DNA of 64,000 nt from an uncultured Flavobacteriales bacterium (GTDB lineage Bacteria > Bacteroidota > Bacteroidia > Flavobacteriales > Crocinitomicaceae). Within the stretch, counting starts at the first letter, position 1; the number at the start of each line of letters is the position of its first letter. This document shows positions 36,286-44,668 of the stretch, piece after piece. The position numbers were made by a program, and so were the translations under genes. The notes below the pieces were generated by a model. The model ran no database searches and was not told where the DNA came from. It was given only the letters and a program-made list of their open reading frames with translations. The stretch spans positions 11,701-75,700 of the forward strand of contig CAMLIF010000007.1 in NCBI GenBank assembly GCA_946479985.1. The letters are read 5' to 3'.

Positions 36286-36927
36286 TTATCTTAGTTTAGC
36301 GTTTAACAAATCTTCCTCATCTTTCGTTAAATCTACCGGTGCAATAACTCCGACATCAGCGATTTTCAATTCATCTACGAGGTCAATGAAGTTTTTACAG
36401 GTAGCTTTCCTGTCTGTTTTGATGAGAACTTTCAAGGCTCTTTTATCTTTTTTTGCTGCAATCAACTGTTTTTTCGCAATGGAATCAACTATTTGACGTC
36501 GCTGCAGTTTCAGATCAATCTCCTTGTGGGCTAGAATAACCGTTTTATTACGGTCAGCTAGTAATTTACGAACACTTCCTTCGCCCGGGCCAAAGTTTGC
36601 TTCTTCCAAAGTTGTTGCAGGGAATCCTTCTCCAGCTACCTTACGGTACTGTCCTGAATAATAGAACACTTTGTTTTCCGTAAGAATAAAGGTGATACCA
36701 TTATTTACGTTCGGAGGCTTAACTTCAGGGTCTTTCTCATCAATTTTCGCGGGATAAACCAAACTCATGATCTTTGGCTCTGCGAAAGTTGACGTTAGTA
36801 CGAAGAAAGTTAATAATAAGAATGCTAAATCCACCATTGGGGTCATATCGACCTTCGTGGAGCTTTTCTTTGCTCTTTTCTTCCCGCCTGAATTGCCGCC
36901 ACCGCCGCCATCTGCTATTTCTGCCAT
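36286..36927 (-). CDS. exbD: ExbD-family biopolymer transport protein (second)
   Basis: 213 residues. A glycine-rich start leads to STKVDMTPMVDLAFLLLTFF, the single membrane helix with the aspartate needed for proton use. A periplasmic domain of ~150 residues follows (KALRALKVLIKTDRKATCKN-like region near residue 165). With ExbB it turns proton flow into movement of TonB. It is preceded 12 bp upstream by another exbD; tandem unequal exbD genes are the norm in Bacteroidota. The TonB start lies 1 bp after its stop. Confidence 0.93.
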   Translation of the reverse strand: MAEIADGGGGGNSGGKKRAKKSSTKVDMTPMVDLAFLLLTFFVLTSTFAEPKIMSLVYPAKIDEKDPEVKPPNVNNGITFILTENKVFYYSGQYRKVAGEGFPATTLEEANFGPGEGSVRKLLADRNKTVILAHKEIDLKLQRRQIVDSIAKKQLIAAKKDKRALKVLIKTDRKATCKNFIDLVDELKIADVGVIAPVDLTKDEEDLLNAKLR

Positions 36928-36939
36928 GTCTTTAAGTAT

Positions 36940-37623
36940 TTAGCGTTTCATCTCCAATGAGGTGACGAAATTGATATTATTTAATTTTAAATCGCGACAA
37001 GTTTCAACAACGCGTTTTGCGTGGGCATACACTGCACCTCCATCTGCTTTGATCACATATTTCGGTTTGAAATCCTCGGCCAATGGCGTTGGTTCTTCCG
37101 GTTTTTGATTCGTCAAAGCATCTTCGTACATTGTTTTACCGACAGCCAAAATCTCCTTGTTTGCAAATTTCAACCAATCTTTCAATTCGTTGTTTGCAAA
37201 GGATGCTGTGTCAGAAGGTACGCCTTTAGATTGAAACTGTGTTCTTTCCTCCACCGACAGGTCTAAGTAACCAGGTAATTCACTCATAGAACAACCGAAA
37301 CTCGTAAGTTTCTTGAATTCGTCTACTTGATCCTCGTCTAATGCCACTTTGTATTTAGCCATCATTTGTCCAAGAACTTTTTCCCGAACAGCCATTGGCC
37401 CCGGATTCAGGTACACACATCCGCCTTGGTCAATGGTCATCATAACCAAGGTTTTTGTTGGTACTTCTTCATCCGAAATACTGGTAGCATATTTAACTTC
37501 AACTGGTTCACTTGAACGGGTCTTAGCGGCGAGCATAAAGAATGTCACCAATAGGAACGCTAAGTCAACCATCGGCGTCATGTCGATAGAAGGCGAACCT
37601 TTGGGCATGTTTATTTTAGCCAT
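36940..37623 (-). CDS. exbD: ExbD-family biopolymer transport protein (first)
   Basis: 227 residues. SPSIDMTPMVDLAFLLVTFF (residues ~10-29) is the membrane helix with the conserved aspartate. The periplasmic part is larger than in Proteobacteria and includes an insertion (residues ~90-165) between the strand elements, ending YVIKADGGAVYAHAKRVVET and NNINFVTSLEMKR. It partners with the ExbB-type channel gene 25 bp upstream and the second ExbD 12 bp downstream in one operon. Confidence 0.93.
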   Translation of the reverse strand: MAKINMPKGSPSIDMTPMVDLAFLLVTFFMLAAKTRSSEPVEVKYATSISDEEVPTKTLVMMTIDQGGCVYLNPGPMAVREKVLGQMMAKYKVALDEDQVDEFKKLTSFGCSMSELPGYLDLSVEERTQFQSKGVPSDTASFANNELKDWLKFANKEILAVGKTMYEDALTNQKPEEPTPLAEDFKPKYVIKADGGAVYAHAKRVVETCRDLKLNNINFVTSLEMKR

Positions 37624-37648
37624 TTTTTACCGTTTTAAATGAGGTGAA

Positions 37649-38446
37649 TTACTTTTGAGTTGCGTTGAAATTCTGTACAATTGAGAAACCAGCCTCATCC
37701 ATTGAGTGAGTCATTTGGTCAATTTTCGTAGAGAAAATATTGTAGAAAATAATTGCAAGCGTAGATGCACCAATACCTAAAGCTGTATTAATTAGGGCTT
37801 CAGAGATACCAACTGCTAATTGTCCCGGATCCGGAGCTCCTGATGACATCGCCTGGAAGGATTTGATCATCCCTAGTACCGTACCGATCAAACCGATCAA
37901 TGTACCGATTGATGCACAAGTTGAAATAATCACTAAGTTTTTGCTCAACATAGGTAACTCCAATGCAGTAGCTTCTTCCAATTCTGTTTTCAACAATTCC
38001 ACTTTTTTCTCTTTATCCAAAGAAGTGTCAGTAGAAATTGCTTCATACTTTTCTAATCCGGCACGTACAACGTTTGCCAATGATCCTTTTTGTTTGTCAC
38101 ACTCCTCAATTGCAGAAGAAATGTCATTAGCCTGAACCAATCCTTTGATTTTGTTTACAAACTTGTTGATGTTTCCTTTTCCTTTTGCCATGCTCAATGT
38201 GATGAAGCGCTCAAAAATGAAAATAAGTACGGTGATGTTAACTGCCAACAAGAACGGTACGATGATACCTCCTTTGTGAATGGTCCCAAGGGTGTTAAGA
38301 GGCTCTTTTGTAATGTCTCTTTCCTCGAAGTTCGCAGGATTTCCGAAGATTTTCGTGTAGATAATGAAACCGATTACAACTGCGATCGCAATAGTTAAAG
38401 AGGCTACTAATGATGAAAAACCTCCAGCTTTTTTAGAATTGCTCAT
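37649..38446 (-). CDS. exbB: MotA/TolQ/ExbB proton channel family protein
   Basis: 265 residues with three membrane regions: VASLTIAIAVVIGFIIYTKI, GIIVPFLLAVNITVLIFIFE, and the paired C-terminal helices with SIGTLIGLIGTVLGMIKSF and ALINTALGIGASTLAIIFYN, the ExbB/TolQ signature. It is the proton-channel subunit of the TonB energy complex. It is first in the operon ExbB-ExbD-ExbD-TonB. A perfect TAnnTTTG box lies ~35 bp upstream. Confidence 0.94.
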   Translation of the reverse strand: MSNSKKAGGFSSLVASLTIAIAVVIGFIIYTKIFGNPANFEERDITKEPLNTLGTIHKGGIIVPFLLAVNITVLIFIFERFITLSMAKGKGNINKFVNKIKGLVQANDISSAIEECDKQKGSLANVVRAGLEKYEAISTDTSLDKEKKVELLKTELEEATALELPMLSKNLVIISTCASIGTLIGLIGTVLGMIKSFQAMSSGAPDPGQLAVGISEALINTALGIGASTLAIIFYNIFSTKIDQMTHSMDEAGFSIVQNFNATQK

Positions 38447-38480
38447 AATTTAGTGTATTTAAACTTTTTTGTTTAGGGAT

Positions 38481-38488
38481 CAAACTTA
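38481..38488 (-). promoter_or_regulatory. Candidate -7 box for the exbB operon
   Basis: The minus strand reads TAAGTTTG, a perfect TAnnTTTG, 35 bp before the exbB ATG. Confidence 0.42.
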
Positions 38489-38663
38489 GTAAAAAGGATT
38501 TAAAATTTTAAAACACATTCTGTTTTCTTAGTCACTTTTTTATTTAACTGTCGAAAATAGCGAGTGATGTATGCAGATTTACAACTGATTGTACGTAAGG
38601 TTCATTCAATATTAAGGTTTTGTTAAGTCAGATAGGTGATTTCCCGATTTCGAATTCAGGATA

Positions 38664-38715
38664 ATTGCAGATTGAAACAATAATCCGAAATCTGCAATCC
38701 GCAATCCGCAATCAA
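38664..38715. repeat. Inverted repeat with 7-bp phased units upstream of paaZ
   Basis: ATTGCAGATT (38664-38673) pairs perfectly with AATCTGCAAT (38689-38698). The right arm continues as ATCCGCA heptamers (about four, to 38715). The design is like the phased inverted repeat in the atpD-atpC spacer. Confidence 0.6.
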
Positions 38716-38719
38716 TACT

Positions 38720-38727
38720 TATCTTTG
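38720..38727 (+). promoter_or_regulatory. Candidate -7 box for paaZ
   Basis: TATCTTTG, a perfect TAnnTTTG, 21 bp before the chosen paaZ ATG. It supports the start at 38749 over an earlier in-frame codon. Confidence 0.5.
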
Positions 38728-38748
38728 GCGGGAAACGAATTTTCGATT

Positions 38749-40818
38749 ATGATTACTGTAAAGAACTATGTTTGCGGCGCATGGGTTGCCGGTGAAGGAA
38801 ACGAACAAAATATATATAACGCTATAACCGGCAAACACATCGGTGGTGTTTCAAGTGCCGGAATTGATTTTGGCGATGTACTTGCTTACGGAAGAAAAAC
38901 CGGTGGTGCCACATTGCGTAAAATGACTTTTCAGGAACGTGGTAGAATGCTGAAAGCCTTAGCTATGCACCTTCTTGAGAAAAAAGAACGTTATTACCAG
39001 ATTTCTGCATTAACCGGAGCAACGCGTGTTGATTCATGGATTGATATCGAAGGCGGAATCGGAAACATTTTTGCAAATGCATCTTTACGCCGGCAGTTTC
39101 CTGATCTTCCTTATTATGTTGATGGTACAGCGGCGCCTTTGTCTAAGAACGGAACGTTTATCGGGCATCATATCATGGTTCCCAAACAGGGAGTTGCAGT
39201 TCATATCAACGCATTCAACTTCCCGATCTGGGGAATGCTCGAGAAAATTGCAGTGAATTTAATGGCCGGTGTTCCGGCTGTGGTAAAACCATCTGAACAT
39301 ACAAGTTATTTAACCGAAGCGATTGTTCAGGATATCATTGCTTCAAAAATCCTTCCGGAGGGAAGTTTACAGCTTATATCCGGTTTCGGACGCGGATTGC
39401 TGGATAAAGTAATGTGCCAGGATGTGGTAACATTTACCGGATCAGCACATACAGGAAGAATTTTGAAAGCCTTGCCTCAAATTACAAATGAATCTGTTCC
39501 TTTTAATCTGGAAGCAGATTCACTAAATGCAATGGTGCTTGGAAAAGCAGCAACTCCGGGTACAGCCGAGTTTGACATATTTGTAAAAGAAGTTGTAAAA
39601 GAAATCACCATCAAAACCGGACAGAAATGTACGGCTGTTCGCAGAATTATGGTTCCGGAGAATGTTCTGGATGAAGTTCAGAACGCCGTTTCAGCTCGTT
39701 TGGCTTCGACTAAAATTGGAGATCCGGCTCAGGAAGGAGTTCGAATGGGAGCTTTGATTAATCGTTTACAAGTTGATCGTGTTCGGGCAAGTGTAGAGAA
39801 ATTGCAGGATTCGCAGAAAATTGTCTTCGGTTCACTGGACGATTTCGATGTGATTGGAGCTGATAAAGACAAAGGAGCATTTTTCTCTCCGATCTTATTC
39901 CGAAATGAAAAACCGTTTGAGTCCCGCGATGTGCATTCAATTGAAGCATTCGGGCCGGTTTCAACCATTATGCCTTATAAAGATTTAGACGATGCCGTTG
40001 AGCTGACAAAACTAGGTGCTGGTTCTTTGGTAACGTCAATTGTTACGCCTGATGATAAAGAAGCACGTGAATTTGTGGTTGAAGCGGCTTGTATGAACGG
40101 ACGAATTTTGGTTTTGAATAAAGATTGTGCGAAAGAAAGCACAGGCCATGGTTCACCTATGCCCTTGTTAACACATGGTGGCCCGGGTCGTGCGGGTGGC
40201 GGAGAAGAAATGGGTGGAAAACGCGGGGTGATGCATTATTTGCAAAGAACTGCGATTCAAGGTCATCCAACCACAATTACTGAAATTACGCAGCAGTTTC
40301 AGCAAGGTGCAGCAGGAAAAACAGATTCAATTCACCCGTTCAAAAAGCATTACGAGGAATTGGAGGTTGGTGATCAATTGATTACAGACAGCCGATTAAT
40401 TACAGCCGAAGATATTGACGCATTTGCAGCTTTGAGCGGTGATAATTTCTATGCGCATAAAAGAGAAACAAATTTTGCGGGAACCATGTTTGACGAGCAG
40501 GTTGCGCATGGTTATCTGATTATGAGTATTTCAGCCGGATTATTTGTTGATAGTTACGAAATCAATCCGGTGCTTTTGAACTACGGAATTGATGAGCTTC
40601 GTTTTACCAAGCCTGTATATCCGGGAGCTAAAATTCATATCAGATTTACGTGTAAAGAGAAAATCAGCACAGATGTAACTCCAAACGAAGACGATCCGAA
40701 AACACTTATTCAGCGTGGTGTTGTTAAATGGCTGGTTGAAATGCTGGATGATACGGATGAGCCATTAGTTGGAATTGCAACCATTTTGACAATGGTGAAG
40801 AAGCTGGACCAGAATTAA
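38749..40818 (+). CDS. paaZ: PaaZ: oxepin-CoA hydrolase / 3-oxo-5,6-dehydrosuberyl-CoA semialdehyde dehydrogenase
   Basis: 689 residues from the ATG at 38749. The N-terminal ~520 residues are an aldehyde dehydrogenase (GVAVHINAFNFPIWGMLEKI, VTFTGSAHTGR, and KTGQKCTAVRRIMVPE with the catalytic Cys). The C-terminal ~150 residues are a MaoC-like hotdog hydratase (IDAFAALSGDNFYAHKRETN, QVAHGYLIMS). This fusion is PaaZ of the phenylacetyl-CoA pathway, which opens the oxepin ring and oxidises the aldehyde. No other paa genes are visible, so the pathway may be elsewhere or the enzyme used for other substrates. It is cytoplasmic. Confidence 0.93.
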   Translation: MITVKNYVCGAWVAGEGNEQNIYNAITGKHIGGVSSAGIDFGDVLAYGRKTGGATLRKMTFQERGRMLKALAMHLLEKKERYYQISALTGATRVDSWIDIEGGIGNIFANASLRRQFPDLPYYVDGTAAPLSKNGTFIGHHIMVPKQGVAVHINAFNFPIWGMLEKIAVNLMAGVPAVVKPSEHTSYLTEAIVQDIIASKILPEGSLQLISGFGRGLLDKVMCQDVVTFTGSAHTGRILKALPQITNESVPFNLEADSLNAMVLGKAATPGTAEFDIFVKEVVKEITIKTGQKCTAVRRIMVPENVLDEVQNAVSARLASTKIGDPAQEGVRMGALINRLQVDRVRASVEKLQDSQKIVFGSLDDFDVIGADKDKGAFFSPILFRNEKPFESRDVHSIEAFGPVSTIMPYKDLDDAVELTKLGAGSLVTSIVTPDDKEAREFVVEAACMNGRILVLNKDCAKESTGHGSPMPLLTHGGPGRAGGGEEMGGKRGVMHYLQRTAIQGHPTTITEITQQFQQGAAGKTDSIHPFKKHYEELEVGDQLITDSRLITAEDIDAFAALSGDNFYAHKRETNFAGTMFDEQVAHGYLIMSISAGLFVDSYEINPVLLNYGIDELRFTKPVYPGAKIHIRFTCKEKISTDVTPNEDDPKTLIQRGVVKWLVEMLDDTDEPLVGIATILTMVKKLDQN

Positions 40819-40870
40819 AATTGATTTCGGACTGAAAATTGCTTGAACTGCGAATGGAAAAAATTAAACA

Positions 40871-41956
40871 ATGAAAAAGTCTTTTTTGTTTTTGATGATT
40901 TTGATTACTGGTTTTGCTGGATTTTCTCAGTCTGCCAAGAAACAAAACGCTGCACTGAAAAACGAGCTGGCTGCTGCAAAAACACGCTATGCATCTGACG
41001 TAGCTGTTTATTTAGCCGAATTCAATGAATTGGAGAAAGCACGACAAGATTATCGCGCCTATTCCAAACACGCGTTTATTACAAGGCAGAATAGTTTGAA
41101 GAAAGAAATCAGTGATTTGCGCAAACTAATGGATTTTTGTGAAGCGTTCAACATCGATTATACCAAGCTTATTTCTGAACAACATCTGAAAAACGCCGAA
41201 TCTTTCAGTTATAAGATTCATGCTGATCGGGAACGAATCATGCTTTCGGAAATTTTATTATTTCAGAATGTCAAGGATACATTGGTTATCGATGGATTGA
41301 AGCGGAAAGCTCAGAATATGCTTTTGAAAGACCAGCTAACAGTCTATACAACGGCACAAAACCAAAATGCAGTGGTTCTGGTGAAGCAGCGGAATATGAT
41401 TGCAGAAGTCAAAAAAACTGCAAAAGAACTTGATTCCATGGAGGTGCTTTACTACCGTTCTATTCTTGAATTGGATCAGTCGCTTAAAAAACTGCGCACT
41501 TATACCGACCAGTTGTACGACAAAGAGTGTAAGGATAATAAAGGAGGAACTGCGTTTACCATTCGTTATGAAAAGGAATTCCTTACGAAACCTGCTCCGG
41601 TTGTAGACCCGGTTAAACCAACACACAAGTCGCCGTTTGAAAGTGAAATTGCTGAAGTGCCTGCCGAATTTCCAGGTGGCAGTGAAGCCCTTAAAAAATT
41701 CATAACTGAGCATATTCAACTTCCGAAAGCTATCATGGAGCTTGGAGTAGAAGGCAAGTGCTACGTTCAGTTCGTGGTAAAATCAACCGGGGAAATATCA
41801 GATGTACTTGTCGTGAAGGGAATTGTTGAATGTCCGGATTGTTCTCTTGAAGCATCGCGACTTGTAAAGGAAATGCCTCACTGGATTCCCGGAAAAACAG
41901 CCGGAAAAGATGTGAGCAGCCGGATGGTTCTGCCTATAGATTTCAGGTTGAAATAA
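40871..41956 (+). CDS. Secreted coiled-coil protein with TonB C-terminal domain (array gene 1)
   Basis: 361 residues. Signal peptide MKKSFLFLMILITGFAGFSQ, with no membrane helix after it. Residues ~20-240 are helical and charged (LDSMEVLYYRSILELDQSLK and similar), likely coiled coil. The C-terminal ~100 residues are a TonB C-terminal domain (VPAEFPGGSEALKKFITEHI to RMVLPIDFRLK) with C-x2-C in VECPDCSLEASRLVKEMP. Unlike real TonB it has no ExbB/D-binding anchor, so it should be a soluble or surface-associated periplasmic protein. First of six tandem genes; the next begins 35 bp later. Confidence 0.85.
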   Translation: MKKSFLFLMILITGFAGFSQSAKKQNAALKNELAAAKTRYASDVAVYLAEFNELEKARQDYRAYSKHAFITRQNSLKKEISDLRKLMDFCEAFNIDYTKLISEQHLKNAESFSYKIHADRERIMLSEILLFQNVKDTLVIDGLKRKAQNMLLKDQLTVYTTAQNQNAVVLVKQRNMIAEVKKTAKELDSMEVLYYRSILELDQSLKKLRTYTDQLYDKECKDNKGGTAFTIRYEKEFLTKPAPVVDPVKPTHKSPFESEIAEVPAEFPGGSEALKKFITEHIQLPKAIMELGVEGKCYVQFVVKSTGEISDVLVVKGIVECPDCSLEASRLVKEMPHWIPGKTAGKDVSSRMVLPIDFRLK

Positions 41957-41991
41957 AATCTGCTAACTTTAACCTATAAACCTCAATCTGT

Positions 41992-42372
41992 ATGCGCACA
42001 ACAATCATTCTTTCATTCCTTTTTCTTTCAGGTTTCGGATTTTCCCAAAACAAAATTTCTGTTGTGGATGTAGTTGCCGAATTCCCGGGTGGAAGGGAAG
42101 CAATGGTTAAATATATTCAAGAGAATATTAAGGTTCCTGCTAAAGTTCCTAATCGGAAACTAAAGGACAAATGCTATGTGAAATTTATAATTTCAGAAAC
42201 CGGGAATGTTTCGAATGTTCAACTTGTGAAGGGTATGGAAAAATGCCCTGAATGTGGTAATGAAGCCGTTCGGGTCGTGAAAAATATGCCCGACTGGACT
42301 CCTGCTCAAAGGGATGGAAAACCTGTAAACGCTTGGTATACGCTTCCTATTTCATTCCAGTACGTTAAATAA
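41992..42372 (+). CDS. Minimal secreted TonB C-terminal domain protein (array gene 2)
   Basis: 126 residues: a signal peptide (MRTTIILSFLFLSGFGFSQ) joined almost directly to the TonB C-terminal domain (VVAEFPGGREAMVKYIQENI to NAWYTLPISFQYVK), with C-x2-C in KCPECGNEAVRVVKNMPDW. There is no coiled coil, anchor or proline spacer. It shows that the domain alone is made and exported in this locus. A one-mismatch -7 box (TAACTTTA) lies upstream near 41967. The gene is 15 bp before the next member. Confidence 0.86.
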   Translation: MRTTIILSFLFLSGFGFSQNKISVVDVVAEFPGGREAMVKYIQENIKVPAKVPNRKLKDKCYVKFIISETGNVSNVQLVKGMEKCPECGNEAVRVVKNMPDWTPAQRDGKPVNAWYTLPISFQYVK

Positions 42373-42387
42373 GATATTCTTTATACT

Positions 42388-43455
42388 ATGAAACTAATCT
42401 GTCTTTTTATTTTGTCGATTTTGTGCACATCAGTAGGGCAGGCACAAACCCCTGCCGAGTTGAATGCTCAGTTACGTCAGGAATTGCTAACTGTAAAAGC
42501 CAAATCAGAAGAAATTAAACCGGTGTTTGATAAACTTTATCTTGCTTTCAATACTTATTCTGACAGTTTGTTGCTTCAGTTCAAGGCTATTCCTTTTAAT
42601 CAGCTTGTTGATAGCTACTTAACATTCAAAGCATACCAGGATTCGATAGAGTGTATTAACTGGACATACAGCAAAACAATCCCTTTCAATGATTTGTTGA
42701 GCGACGATAATTTTCCGGCCAGGAATAAATTCACGCCTTGCAATGTTGCCCTCGGAGAAGTGCTTAATGTGAAGCATAATGTGAATTATTACCCGCATGA
42801 TGTGGTTTTGGGTCAGAAATCGTTAGAGGAAGAAAATATAGACCTGGAGGAAAGTATACAAGGTTATATCATTAAAAATTCAAGGATGCTTCTGTTTTTG
42901 GATGAAGCGTCATCCGGATTTAACCAGGGCCAATCAATAGAATCGTCTATAAATTATCTTAAGGCTGCATACGAACTTAAGCTAACTGAAGTAAATCAAT
43001 ACACTGCTGTTTTGAAAGATACCGTTGCCCAGGCACGAAAACTTTATTTGGCGAATCCTGAAACTTCAAAATACAAACATTGCTTCTACAAAGTAAAACC
43101 TGTCTCTTATTCGGAATCACCTAGCAAGGAGCCTGTAATATATTCGGTTACTGATGAAATTCCCGAATTTATTGGTGGCAGGGAAGCAATGAACAAATAC
43201 CTTTCTGAGAACCTGGTTTATCCGGAATCAGCCAAAAAGAAGAGAATCGAGGGGAAGGTTTATTTGAAATTTGTGGTTTCCGAAACCGGAAATGTTTCGA
43301 ATGTTAAGGTTCAAAAAGGCATTGCCGACTGTCAGGAATGTGATGCGGAAGCCGTCCGGGTCGTAAATAACATGCCCGATTGGAAACCTGCAAAAACCAA
43401 TGGAAAACCGGTAAATTCATGGTATAACTTGCCGGTTTCGTTTAAAATTCAATAA
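42388..43455 (+). CDS. Secreted coiled-coil protein with TonB C-terminal domain (array gene 3)
   Basis: 355 residues. Signal peptide MKLICLFILSILCTSVGQAQ, a helical middle (residues ~20-245, several predicted coils, for example VKAKSEEIKPVFDKLYLAFN) and a TonB C-terminal domain (EIPEFIGGREAMNKYLSENL to SWYNLPVSFKIQ) with C-x2-C in DCQECDAEAVRVVNNMPDW. The middle is less like the other members, which suggests separate binding partners. It ends 1 bp before the next gene. Confidence 0.85.
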   Translation: MKLICLFILSILCTSVGQAQTPAELNAQLRQELLTVKAKSEEIKPVFDKLYLAFNTYSDSLLLQFKAIPFNQLVDSYLTFKAYQDSIECINWTYSKTIPFNDLLSDDNFPARNKFTPCNVALGEVLNVKHNVNYYPHDVVLGQKSLEEENIDLEESIQGYIIKNSRMLLFLDEASSGFNQGQSIESSINYLKAAYELKLTEVNQYTAVLKDTVAQARKLYLANPETSKYKHCFYKVKPVSYSESPSKEPVIYSVTDEIPEFIGGREAMNKYLSENLVYPESAKKKRIEGKVYLKFVVSETGNVSNVKVQKGIADCQECDAEAVRVVNNMPDWKPAKTNGKPVNSWYNLPVSFKIQ

Positions 43456-43456
43456 A

Positions 43457-44668
43457 ATGAGAATAACCACCCTGATTTTAATAAGCGTATGCACCGCTTT
43501 TGGTGTTCAGGCACAATCGAAAAAAGTTAAGAATAAGCAATTGCTTGCAGAGCTGCAAATAGTGCAGAAAACGGCCGATTCTATCCGGGAGGTTCATAGT
43601 GATCTGCTTCGTGGAATATATTACTATGTCGATACCGGATCCAAATCGGCAAGAAGGATTTCTGAACAAAAACGGGAAGAAATAAACCTTAGATCCGAGA
43701 TTAAGTCGAATCATTCGACTCTGATCAAAATGGCCGGTTTCGATGCAAATTCACTTGTTTCATTAGAAGAGGTAAAGAACTTCGTTCCGCCGAGTATCGA
43801 CAAAATCTATCCCGAAAAACCTGATTGGCTGAATAAGAATATTACGCTTATCCAGGTTGCTCCGATGAAGGATCTGACAGACGTAAAGATCAAGACACAA
43901 AACCAGTTATTGAGGCTGAAGATTGATGAATATAAATCCTCAAACGAGAAGAATATGGTGCTTCTTTCGGAAGAGCAGACTATTCTGAAAAATTGGATAA
44001 AGATAAGTGATGATTATTCGGCAATCGCCAATGAGTACCTTGCCTTCAATAAAAAGTTAGAAGCAAAAGCGCTTTTACTGGCAGATAAGTATAAAGAACT
44101 GACAGCAAAAAAAGAAGAGGAAGATCGCCTGAAGCTAGAGAAACAACTCGCTCTTGAGGCTAAGAAAAACAAAGGTAAAAAGCCGAAGTTCGTGGAGCCG
44201 GTAATTGTAGATCAAGAGGACGAAGTCCCACAGGAGTCTGTAGAATATGGTGAAAACACGAAAGTAAGCAGCGATTTCAACTATGGCGCTGAGTTTTCTG
44301 CACCTCCTCCTGAACCTATGGTAGAGTATGAAAACCCGGCTGTACCTGTCATTTATGATATTGTTGAACAACTGGCCGAATTCCCCGGTGGCAGAGAAGC
44401 AATGAATAAGTTTTTAGCGGATAATCTGAAAATGCCCGCGGTTGCCAAAGAAATGAGTATTAATGGAAAGGTATATTTGAAATTCGTGGTTTCCGAATCA
44501 GGAAACATTTCAAACGTTTCCGTTAAGAAAGGTATTGCCGACTGCCCGGAATGTGATGCGGAAGCAGTTCGCGTAGTGAAAAAAATGCCGGACTGGATTC
44601 CTGCCAAAAATAACGGTAAAGTTGTAAATTGCTGGTATACGATGCCTATTCTATTTAAAGTTCAATAA
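43457..44668 (+). CDS. Secreted coiled-coil protein with TonB C-terminal domain (array gene 4)
   Basis: 403 residues. Signal peptide MRITTLILISVCTAFGVQAQ. A long coiled coil (residues ~25-230) is followed by a lysine-rich stretch (KKEEEDRLKLEKQLALEAKK), an acidic/proline-containing linker and the TonB C-terminal domain (EQLAEFPGGREAMNKFLADN to CWYTMPILFKVQ), C-x2-C in DCPECDAEAVRVVKKMPDW. The 102 bases 44465-44566 are identical to the reverse complement of 35529-35630 in the split tonB. Members 4, 5 and 6 are close paralogues. The next gene starts at the base after its stop. Confidence 0.85.
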   Translation: MRITTLILISVCTAFGVQAQSKKVKNKQLLAELQIVQKTADSIREVHSDLLRGIYYYVDTGSKSARRISEQKREEINLRSEIKSNHSTLIKMAGFDANSLVSLEEVKNFVPPSIDKIYPEKPDWLNKNITLIQVAPMKDLTDVKIKTQNQLLRLKIDEYKSSNEKNMVLLSEEQTILKNWIKISDDYSAIANEYLAFNKKLEAKALLLADKYKELTAKKEEEDRLKLEKQLALEAKKNKGKKPKFVEPVIVDQEDEVPQESVEYGENTKVSSDFNYGAEFSAPPPEPMVEYENPAVPVIYDIVEQLAEFPGGREAMNKFLADNLKMPAVAKEMSINGKVYLKFVVSESGNISNVSVKKGIADCPECDAEAVRVVKKMPDWIPAKNNGKVVNCWYTMPILFKVQ

